DNA of 12,306 nucleotides. Source: Fidelibacterota bacterium. Lineage in GTDB: Bacteria > Fidelibacterota > UBA2242 > JAFGTP01. The notes under the pieces are model-generated. The model worked only from the letters and a program-made list of their open reading frames with translations. It searched no databases and was not told where the DNA came from. Shown here piece by piece: positions 7,305 through 12,306 of the stretch. Position numbers and translations under genes: made by a program. The DNA lies in contig JAIPHI010000078.1 of assembly GCA_021735285.1 (NCBI GenBank), positions 1-12,306 of the forward strand, in the 5' to 3' direction. The first letter of the stretch is position 1. The number at the start of each line of letters is the position of its first letter.

Positions 7305-7330
7305 GCAATCATAAAGTATCTTAGAGAGCC
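7305..7330 (-). repeat. Right terminal inverted repeat
   Basis: Its reverse complement begins GGCTCTCTAAGAT, matching the left end at 6393, and it directly abuts the duplication at 7331-7338. Confidence 0.8.
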
Positions 7331-7338
7331 CTTATCTC
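7331..7338 (+). repeat. Right target-site duplication of the 938-bp element
   Basis: CTTATCTC is an exact copy of 6385-6392, directly outside the right terminal inverted repeat. Confidence 0.85.
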
Positions 7339-7464
7339 AATCATAGCAATGCTACCAAATTTTCAATATATCTCTTAAGATACCCCCATTTAAATAATAT
7401 CCCCCAAAATTTTTCATAAATATTCAATAACGATGCTGCTTTAGAGTCCTCCAGCCTTTTTATA

Positions 7465-7502
7465 TAATTTTATGGGAATCTATACCACTTCACTCCATAA
7501 CA
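7465..7502 (-). promoter_or_regulatory. Inverted partial copy of the mraZ promoter/operator
   Basis: Read on the minus strand, this gives TGTTAT, GGAGTG, AAGTGGTATA, GA and TTCCCATAAAATTA. It aligns with 7589-7636 on the plus strand: the 10-mer AAGTGGTATA and the 14-mer TTCCCATAAAATTA are exact, and 16 bases separate the -10-like hexamer from the end of the 10-mer in both. The plus copy has exactly 10 more bases between the two blocks, one operator unit. GG doublets are again 10 bp apart, so this is probably a second, weaker MraZ site in opposite orientation. No -35 element and no minus-strand gene follow, so a working divergent promoter is doubtful. Confidence 0.55.
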
Positions 7503-7565
7503 TAGTTTTATGAGGAGAAAAATATATAAATAACAATTTATTTTTATATTTTTTTAAAATAATTC

Positions 7566-7594
7566 TTGACAAAAACAATATTTAGGCGTATTAT
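7566..7594 (+). promoter_or_regulatory. Main promoter of the dcw operon
   Basis: TTGACA (7566-7571), a perfect -35, is followed after exactly 17 nt by TATTAT (7589-7594), one base from the -10 consensus. An A/T-only stretch upstream (about 7520-7563) could act as an UP element. Transcription should start near 7601, giving a ~50-nt leader to mraZ. Confidence 0.8.
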
Positions 7595-7620
7595 TGGAAC
7601 AAGTGGTATAAAGTGGGATA
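7591..7620 (+). promoter_or_regulatory. MraZ operator: three 10-bp repeats
   Basis: Three consecutive 10-mers read TTATTGGAAC, AAGTGGTATA and AAGTGGGATA, with a TGG or GTGG core every 10 bp. MraZ is known to bind such arrays (TGGG cores spaced 10 bp in E. coli; AAAGTG-type repeats in mollicutes) upstream of its own gene. Here the array overlaps the -10 end and transcription start, a position suited to repression. The last box also forms TGGGA-TATTT-TCCCA (7614-7628), a possible leader hairpin. Confidence 0.75.
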
Positions 7621-7650
7621 TTTTCCCATAAAATTACACCGGAAAGACAA

Positions 7651-8106
7651 ATGATTACTTCTTTTAATGGAAATTCAGAACATAAACTTGATTCGAAAAA
7701 TAGGGTTTGCATACCTGCTGATTTCCGTAAATGGGATTCTGAAGGGGATAGCCAAACATTTGTTATTACAAAAGGGTTGGGCAATTTTCTATATCTATAT
7801 CCTGAACCGGAATGGGAGACTATGATCAACGATCTAATGAGTAAATTATCCCTTCATAAGCCAAAACATGCCACTTACCTAAGAACAATAACCAGTCAAG
7901 CCGAAACAGTAAAATGCGATTCAAACGGCCGCATTACAATTCCTAAATATTTAAGACAATTCGCTAAAATTAAAAAAGATGTGACCTTTATAGGGATGGT
8001 AAATAGAATCGAACTCTGGGATTCAGAGCTTTATGCTGAGCATCAACCTTCCCATCTCAGTCCTGGTGACGATTACTTTAGTGATATCGATGAAATAAAC
8101 ATATAA
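7651..8106 (+). CDS. mraZ: Transcriptional regulator MraZ
   Basis: MraZ is a ring-forming DNA-binding protein that represses the dcw cluster from repeats ahead of its own gene. The 151-aa product has the normal length and two SpoVT-AbrB-like halves, each with the conserved DxxxR motif. These are DSKNR at 14-18 (in HKLDSKNRVCIPADFR) and DSNGR at 90-94 (in CDSNGRITIPKYLR). The start ATG 7651 follows a weak ribosome site (GGAAAG, 7641-7646). It is the first gene of the cluster, 13 nt before rsmH, and directly downstream of a strong promoter and a three-box operator, so autoregulation is the natural reading. Nothing appears truncated. The C-terminal tail after about residue 132 is acidic. Confidence 0.95.
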   Translation: MITSFNGNSEHKLDSKNRVCIPADFRKWDSEGDSQTFVITKGLGNFLYLYPEPEWETMINDLMSKLSLHKPKHATYLRTITSQAETVKCDSNGRITIPKYLRQFAKIKKDVTFIGMVNRIELWDSELYAEHQPSHLSPGDDYFSDIDEINI

Positions 8107-8119
8107 TTCTGGAGTAAAA

Positions 8120-9043
8120 GTGAAGACCAAACACATTCCAGTGCTAGCAGATGAATCGATTCACTATTTAATCAATAAGGAATCCGGGGTCTATGTGGAT
8201 TGTACTTTAGGTACTGGTGGCCATTTCACAAAAATTTCAGAGAATACAAATAAGGATGCTATATTAATTGGCCTCGATGCTGATCAAAAAGCTATCGAGT
8301 ATTGTCAAAAAAATTTAGATATTCCCCAAAAACATTTTTTCATTAACACTAATTTTAAAAATCTCAAAAAATATTGTTATCGCCACGGTTATTTGGATGT
8401 AAGCGGAATTTTAATGGACCTGGGAATGTCATCTTTTGCCCTTGATGATGCAAAGAGAGGCTTTTCCTATGATAAGTCGGGTCCTCTGGATATGCGTTTT
8501 TCAAAAGATCAAAAAACCACTGCCGCAGAATTTATTAATACTGCTGAGCCAGAAGAATTACGAGAAGTTTTGCAAAAATATGGAGAAGTTAGACGACCTT
8601 CAGCTATTGTAAATGGTATTCTTGAACACAGAAGTTCCAAAAAAATTGAGACTACCACTGAATTGAAACAAATTATTGCCCGAAGAACTCCATATAGGCT
8701 CAGAAAAAAAATTCTAAGTCAGGTTTTTCAAGCCATTCGCATAAAAATAAATAATGAATTAGAAATACTGGAAAAGGCTCTTGAGCAAGCACTTCAACTT
8801 CTCGAACCAGAGGGGCGATTAGTAGTAATATCCTATCATTCATTAGAAGATAGAATTGTTAAGCATTTTTTCAAAGAAAAAGCAAAGGACTGCATCTGTC
8901 CTCCTGAATTTCCGATCTGCAAATGTGACCACCAACAAGAAGTTGAAATATTAACTAGTAGTCCCAAAACACCCTCTCAAGAAGAGATAGACAAAAATCC
9001 CAGGGCCAGAAGTGCAAAATTAAGAGTAATTGAAAAATTATAG
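8120..9043 (+). CDS. rsmH: 16S rRNA (cytosine-1402 N4)-methyltransferase RsmH
   Basis: RsmH (formerly MraW) uses S-adenosylmethionine to methylate N4 of C1402 in the decoding centre of 16S rRNA. At 307 aa it has standard length. Visible signatures: N-terminal HIPVLADE; the SAM-binding VDCTLGTGGH (27-35); GILMDLGMSSFALDD (96-110) with RGFSY and GPLDMRF (121-127); VVISYHSLEDRIVKHFF (235-251); a Cys cluster CICPPEFPICKC (258-269); and the closing NPRARSAKLRV (293-303). The start is GTG 8120, with GGAG at 8111-8114 leaving a 5-nt spacer and an N-terminus that matches the family. It lies 13 nt after mraZ and 8 nt before ftsL, so co-transcription is expected. It is the usual second gene of dcw clusters. 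Confidence 0.96.
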   Translation: MKTKHIPVLADESIHYLINKESGVYVDCTLGTGGHFTKISENTNKDAILIGLDADQKAIEYCQKNLDIPQKHFFINTNFKNLKKYCYRHGYLDVSGILMDLGMSSFALDDAKRGFSYDKSGPLDMRFSKDQKTTAAEFINTAEPEELREVLQKYGEVRRPSAIVNGILEHRSSKKIETTTELKQIIARRTPYRLRKKILSQVFQAIRIKINNELEILEKALEQALQLLEPEGRLVVISYHSLEDRIVKHFFKEKAKDCICPPEFPICKCDHQQEVEILTSSPKTPSQEEIDKNPRARSAKLRVIEKL

Positions 9044-9051
9044 TTATTATA

Positions 9052-9360
9052 ATGTTAAAGAAATCAGAAAAGAGAAAGAAAATTATACTATTTGTGCTCC
9101 TAGTGGCTGCGATTCTATTCCCGGTCTTAGGTATTACTATAAAAAATTACACAACCAATCTTTTGGACGAAATTAAAAACAAAAGAGCCCAGGAACTGGC
9201 TCTCATTAATCAGAATAAAAGACTTATAAATAAAGCAAGCAGGCTGCAAAGTGCTTCTCGACTAAAGGAATACGCAGTTGAAAATTTAAATATGTACAAT
9301 CCTGAACCGGAAACACTATCCATAATTATCAATCAACAATATTTAAATAATGCAAAATAA
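9052..9360 (+). CDS. ftsL: Cell division protein FtsL
   Basis: This is a 102-aa single-pass membrane protein. It has a basic N-terminus (MLKKSEKRKK), one transmembrane segment (about 11-29), then a helical heptad-like region (~35-75) expected to form a coiled coil with a FtsB/DivIC partner. The tail RLKEYAVENLNMYNPEPETLSII matches the FtsL ending, in which a '...A...LGM..P.PE..' motif follows the coil. In known divisomes FtsL joins FtsB and FtsQ and activates FtsW-FtsI septal synthesis. The place between rsmH and ftsI is the canonical one and supports the call, since FtsL is poorly conserved. No Shine-Dalgarno sequence is visible ahead of ATG 9052 (TATAGTTATTATA), so translation probably depends on ribosomes finishing rsmH 8 nt upstream. 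Its 3' end overlaps ftsI by 11 nt. Confidence 0.88.
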   Translation: MLKKSEKRKKIILFVLLVAAILFPVLGITIKNYTTNLLDEIKNKRAQELALINQNKRLINKASRLQSASRLKEYAVENLNMYNPEPETLSIIINQQYLNNAK

Positions 9361-11353
9361 CAAACCTGTAAATATTAAACTCAGAACTTTTTTCATAAGT
9401 AGTATAATGCTACTTTTCTGGATATTAATAGTATCAAAATTTTTCTTTATCCAGGTCGTAAATAATGATATCTATAAAAATGCCTGCCAAATGCAATCTC
9501 AGGATAGTGTGAAAATTGAACCCCAAAGAGGAAATTTTCTGGATCGAAATAATAATATCCTAACATCAAATATTACATTATATAATATAGGAATAAATAC
9601 AACTAAAGATTCACCAAATTCAGGGTATTCTGAATTTCTTGAGCGTCATTTCAGTAAATCTAAAGAGTATTATACAAAAATTAGTGCATCTAGAGCCGGA
9701 GTAATCTGGATTGCTCGCGATACAATTTTATCCAGGGAAATAATTGATAGTCTACGATATTTCAAAGGAGCCGTGCTTGATACAAAAATTAATCGAAATT
9801 ACCATACCGGAAAATCTACAGGACCTTTATTAGGCTATACAACTAATAATACCGGAATTTGTGGTCTTGAAGAAGCTCTTGAAAAACAGCTTGCTGGCAA
9901 ACCAGGCTGGCAACTTGTAGAAAAAGATGGACGTGGTAACCAACGGCCTCTCTATAACCGATTATATAGAAGAGCAATCAATGGCAATCAGATCAAATTG
10001 ACCATCAATCAAAATTATCAGAACATACTCTATGAAGAGATAAATCATGTCTATAAAAAATACAAAGCAGATAATGCAAAAGGTATAATTATAGATCCTC
10101 ATTCCGGTGAAATTTTGGCAATGGCTTCATGTCCCTCCTTTGATCCTAATAATCGGAAAAATATTTCTCCAGAGTATTTAAAAAACAGAGTCATATCCGA
10201 TATTTATGAGCCAGGTTCAACTTTCAAAATCGTTACAGCCACTGCTGCTCTGGAGAGTCAATCAGTATCACCGAAAGATACAATTCATTGTGAAGAAGGA
10301 GAAATTACTATCCAGGGGAGAACAATCCACGACCATGAACAATATCCGGCCATGACTTTTCGCGAAGTAATTAAGCATAGTAGCAATGTGGGATCCATTT
10401 TGGCTGCCCAGAAAACCGGAAAAGAACGCTTATTCAGATATACTACGAAATTCGGATTCGGCAGTGAGACCAATATCATTCTGGACAATGAGGAAGAGGG
10501 AATTTTGCCGGCCTTTCACAAATGGACGGATCTACGAACTGCTCAAATTGCAATGGGACATGGAATTGGTTGCACAGTGCTTCAACTTGCATACGCCTAC
10601 GGTGCTATTGCAAACGAAGGCGATCTGATGCGTCCCGTCATAATTAAGAAAATCACATCTCCGGAAGGAAGAGTAATCCACAAAAATAGAGCGCAAGTCA
10701 TCAGAAAGGTAGCCTCCAGGAAAACCATGCAAACTCTGTGTTCTATACTTAGAGATGTGGTAAGTGATGGCACTGGTATAAAAGCGGATATTCAAGGCAT
10801 GTCTATAGCAGGTAAAACCGGTACAGCTCAAAAGCCAACAGCAAATGGATATAGTAACAATCAGTATATTGCTTCCTTTGCCGGGTTTTTCCCCGCTTCA
10901 AACCCTAAACTCGTGGCCATAATCGTTGTGGATAATCCAAAGGGAGCAGTGTATTATGGCGGATATGTTGCTGCACCGGCTGTCCGAAATGTATTTAAGA
11001 GAATTGTTAATGCCTCCAATGAAATGTTTTTCGACAATCATGATGAGCCCAAATATGTCCATCATAAAAAAAACAATCAGGAGCAACTAAAAAAAACCAA
11101 AGAGAGTCCCACGGACTCTCCTCAATTATTAAGTAAAATTGATCGAATCCATGCTCTGGATATAAATAAAAAGAAAAGTACTTTTGAAATGCCAAATGTT
11201 ATTGGTTTCCCAGCCAGCAGCGCAATTGGTGCTTTGCAACGTTTAGGGCTAAAAGTCAAACTTAAAGGTTCCGGTAAAGTTATATCTCAATATCCAAGAC
11301 AGGGCCAAAAAGTGAAAATTGGAAACACCTGTATTCTACAATTACAATCTTGA
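9350..11353 (+). CDS. ftsI: Septal peptidoglycan transpeptidase FtsI/PBP3 with C-terminal PASTA domain
   Basis: FtsI cross-links septal peptidoglycan as the class B PBP partner of FtsW. In the 667-aa protein I see an N-terminal membrane anchor (about 12-35) and the dimerisation domain with PQRGNFLDRNNNIL (58-71). The transpeptidase domain has all three penicillin-binding motifs: SxxK as STFK (Ser290, Lys293), SxN as SSN (344-346) and KTG (489-491). After a long Lys/His/Asn-rich linker (~556-612) comes a single PASTA domain (613-667, starting EMPNVIGFPASSAI). One C-terminal PASTA is common in FtsI/SpoVD-type proteins of many phyla and absent from E. coli FtsI. ATG 9350 lies inside the end of ftsL (11-nt overlap ATGCAAAATAA), implying translational coupling. 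The linker coding sequence contains two A8 tracts and a GC-rich hairpin that could form a frameshift signal (see 11079-11120). murE follows after 7 nt. Confidence 0.95.
   Translation: MQNNKPVNIKLRTFFISSIMLLFWILIVSKFFFIQVVNNDIYKNACQMQSQDSVKIEPQRGNFLDRNNNILTSNITLYNIGINTTKDSPNSGYSEFLERHFSKSKEYYTKISASRAGVIWIARDTILSREIIDSLRYFKGAVLDTKINRNYHTGKSTGPLLGYTTNNTGICGLEEALEKQLAGKPGWQLVEKDGRGNQRPLYNRLYRRAINGNQIKLTINQNYQNILYEEINHVYKKYKADNAKGIIIDPHSGEILAMASCPSFDPNNRKNISPEYLKNRVISDIYEPGSTFKIVTATAALESQSVSPKDTIHCEEGEITIQGRTIHDHEQYPAMTFREVIKHSSNVGSILAAQKTGKERLFRYTTKFGFGSETNIILDNEEEGILPAFHKWTDLRTAQIAMGHGIGCTVLQLAYAYGAIANEGDLMRPVIIKKITSPEGRVIHKNRAQVIRKVASRKTMQTLCSILRDVVSDGTGIKADIQGMSIAGKTGTAQKPTANGYSNNQYIASFAGFFPASNPKLVAIIVVDNPKGAVYYGGYVAAPAVRNVFKRIVNASNEMFFDNHDEPKYVHHKKNNQEQLKKTKESPTDSPQLLSKIDRIHALDINKKKSTFEMPNVIGFPASSAIGALQRLGLKVKLKGSGKVISQYPRQGQKVKIGNTCILQLQS
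11079..11120 (+). promoter_or_regulatory. Possible -1 ribosomal frameshift signal within ftsI
   Basis: The heptamer A AAA AAA (11089-11095) is exactly in X XXY YYZ phase with ftsI codons 580-582. It is followed by a 6-nt spacer (ACCAAA) and a perfect stem GAGAGTCC/GGACTCTC (11102-11109 with 11113-11120, loop CAC). AGGAG (11079-11083) lies 5 nt upstream of the heptamer, closer than the spacing that stimulates -1 shifting in dnaX. After a -1 shift, 13 codons (NQRESHGLSSIIK) precede TAA at 11134-11136, giving a ~595-aa FtsI without PASTA. No such product has been shown; poly-A runs are common in this DNA. Confidence 0.4.
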
Positions 11354-11360
11354 GGGATGT

Positions 11361-12306
11361 GTGAAAAAAACAAAAAATATATTAAAAGCACTGGATTATA
11401 CTATTCTTGGAGAATTACCTGATAAAATAACCTCAATCCATAATAATTCCAAAGAGGTCAAACCGGGTAGTCTTTTCTTTGCTATCAAAGGTACAAAAGT
11501 AGATGGTCACAAATATATACCGGAAGCGATCAAAAATGGTGCTGAAGCTATTATATTAGAAGATAAACAAGATCAGTTGGAAGTTCCACAGATCATAGTC
11601 GAAGATTCCAGAAGTGCTCTGTCAAAGGTTGCCAAAAGTTTTTATGACGATCCTTCCAGTCAATTAAAGGTTGTCGGAATCACAGGCACAAATGGGAAGA
11701 CTTCAGTAGTTTATATTCTCCACAAAATATTCATCTCATCAGGAATTAAGGCTGGGAAAATAGGTACTCTTGGCTATACAATTGGCCAAAACGATTTTGA
11801 ATGCTCTTTAACCACCCCGGGAATAATAGAGTTGCAAAAAATATTTAAAAAAATGGTGAATAACAATGTCAAAGTAGTTGCCATGGAAGTCTCATCCCAT
11901 GCTCTGGCTTTGGGAAGAGTCAATGATATAACATTTTCAGGGGCCTGTTTTACAAATCTCTCTCAAGATCATCTGGATTTTCATAAAACTATGCAAGCCT
12001 ACGCGAATGCGAAAGCCAAACTCTTTTCCATGCTCAATAAAGATGGTTTTGCAATCTGTAATATTGATAGTGACTATTCTGAGATGTTCATTAAGAATTG
12101 TTCAGCCCAACTTCTCACCTATTCTTTAGCTGGAGACGCTGATTATACCTGGTCGGAAGGCACTACTTTCCATAATTCCATAGAAGGTATAGTTACAACT
12201 CCTAAAAGCAAAATAAAAATTAATGCACCACTGGCTGGTAAGTTTAACTTACAGAACGTTCTGGCAGCTGTTGCCATCTCTGATAAGCTTGCAATAACTA
12301 CTAATA
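11361..12306 (+). CDS. murE: UDP-N-acetylmuramoyl-tripeptide synthetase MurE, N-terminal part (cut by window end)
   Basis: MurE adds the third stem-peptide residue (meso-diaminopimelate or lysine) to UDP-MurNAc-L-Ala-D-Glu using ATP. The frame runs open from GTG 11361 to the window end, 315 complete codons. It shows the N-terminal uridine-binding domain (SIHNNSKEVKPGSLFFAIKG, about 25-44, with VDGHKYIPEAIKNGAEAII after it), the Mur ligase P-loop GITGTNGKTS (106-115), LTTPG, AMEVSSHALALGR and NLSQDHLDFHKTM. Together these are diagnostic for MurE rather than MurF, MurC or MurD. GAGGG (11352-11356), overlapping the ftsI stop, is 4 nt upstream of the GTG. ATG 11357 is out of frame and GTG 11359 reads straight into TGA, so 11361 is the start. 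The C-terminal region with the amino-acid-selecting motif (DNPR for diaminopimelate) is outside the window, so the added residue cannot be told. It is the fifth gene of the dcw operon. Confidence 0.94.
   Translation, partial: MKKTKNILKALDYTILGELPDKITSIHNNSKEVKPGSLFFAIKGTKVDGHKYIPEAIKNGAEAIILEDKQDQLEVPQIIVEDSRSALSKVAKSFYDDPSSQLKVVGITGTNGKTSVVYILHKIFISSGIKAGKIGTLGYTIGQNDFECSLTTPGIIELQKIFKKMVNNNVKVVAMEVSSHALALGRVNDITFSGACFTNLSQDHLDFHKTMQAYANAKAKLFSMLNKDGFAICNIDSDYSEMFIKNCSAQLLTYSLAGDADYTWSEGTTFHNSIEGIVTTPKSKIKINAPLAGKFNLQNVLAAVAISDKLAITTN

Larger units (their letters stand above)
6393..7330. mobile_element. Non-autonomous transposon or decayed IS without transposase (938 bp)
   Basis: The ends are inverted repeats. 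The first 13 bases GGCTCTCTAAGAT (6393-6405) match the reverse complement of 7318-7330 perfectly, and 22 of the outer 26 positions match. Both ends are flanked by the perfect 8-bp direct repeat CTTATCTC. Terminal inverted repeats plus a target duplication are the standard mark of DDE-type transposition. 8-bp duplications are known for IS1595, IS66 and some IS1 relatives, and 938 bp suits an IS1595-size element, but I cannot assign a family. No transposase frame or recognisable remnant is present on either strand; stops are dense everywhere. Instead the interior carries two copies of a hairpin module (6581-6642, 7043-7105), a nested dyad (6712-6799), a 10-bp-stem hairpin (6893-6920) and another at 7118-7132. 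It is thus either a large MITE-like element mobilised in trans or an IS eroded beyond recognition and colonised by small palindromic repeats. It sits between the YchF-like gene and the mraZ regulatory region. Confidence 0.75.

Noticed and set aside
6393..7330. Assignment of the element to IS1595 or IS66
   Set aside because: The 8-bp duplication and overall size are compatible, but without a transposase and without checking reference ends the family cannot be stated.
7352..7417. A 21-codon minus-strand frame starting MKNFGGYYLNGG downstream of the inverted mraZ-like operator
   Set aside because: No ribosome-binding site at usable distance (GGAGG is about 35 nt upstream), no recognisable similarity, and its length is expected by chance.
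7554..7829. Minus-strand open frame overlapping mraZ
   Set aside because: It is antisense to a clearly recognised mraZ and covers its promoter. It shows no signature of a protein family.
10285..11195. Several open frames of 60-100 codons on other frames within ftsI
   Set aside because: All lie inside the confirmed ftsI reading frame and show no domains or start signals of their own.

Overview
The window comes from an AT-rich Gram-negative bacterium. The outer-membrane envelope is inferred from a beta-barrel porin start (1-230) and a long protease/propeller/barrel protein (1916-4705), and a peptidoglycan wall from the division and cell-wall cluster at 7651-12306. Low GC, a PASTA-tailed FtsI and these surface proteins would fit an uncultured FCB-type lineage such as Marinimicrobia or Cloacimonadota. 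That placement is inference; no marker in the window fixes the phylum.

Layout: 1-230 (-) is the N-terminal part of a porin-like protein. 231-614 is a divergent non-coding region. 618-1814 (+) is serA, with its C-terminal serine-binding ACT domain. 1916-4705 (-) is an exported protein with an HExxH metalloprotease-like domain, a beta-propeller and an outer-membrane barrel. 4706-5059 is a divergent promoter region. 5060-6142 (+) is a divergent YchF-type P-loop NTPase with a TGS domain. 6143-7565 has no credible gene but is rich in structure: hairpin arrays, and a 938-bp element (6393-7330) with 13-bp perfect terminal inverted repeats flanked by a perfect 8-bp direct repeat (CTTATCTC). This is the signature of a transposed element, yet it encodes no transposase. 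7566-7650 holds a near-consensus promoter and a 10-bp-periodic MraZ operator. 7651-12306 is the start of a dcw cluster: mraZ, rsmH, ftsL, ftsI and murE (cut by the window end).

The dcw genes are tightly packed: gaps of 13, 8 and 7 nt, plus an 11-nt ftsL/ftsI overlap. They should form one transcript from the promoter at 7566-7594, autoregulated by MraZ. RsmH methylates 16S rRNA, FtsL and FtsI act in the septal peptidoglycan synthase, and MurE adds the third residue of the stem peptide. serA and the YchF-like gene appear to be single housekeeping genes.

The observations most worth a second look are: (1) the transposase-less 938-bp element with target-site duplication, carrying two copies of a hairpin module with a compensatory base-pair change; (2) an inverted second copy of the mraZ promoter/operator region 120 bp upstream, differing by exactly one 10-bp unit; (3) a possible -1 frameshift signal in ftsI (in-phase A AAA AAA, 6-nt spacer, 8-bp GC-rich stem-loop) that would give a PASTA-less FtsI; and (4) loss of the G3 aspartate in the YchF-like protein.
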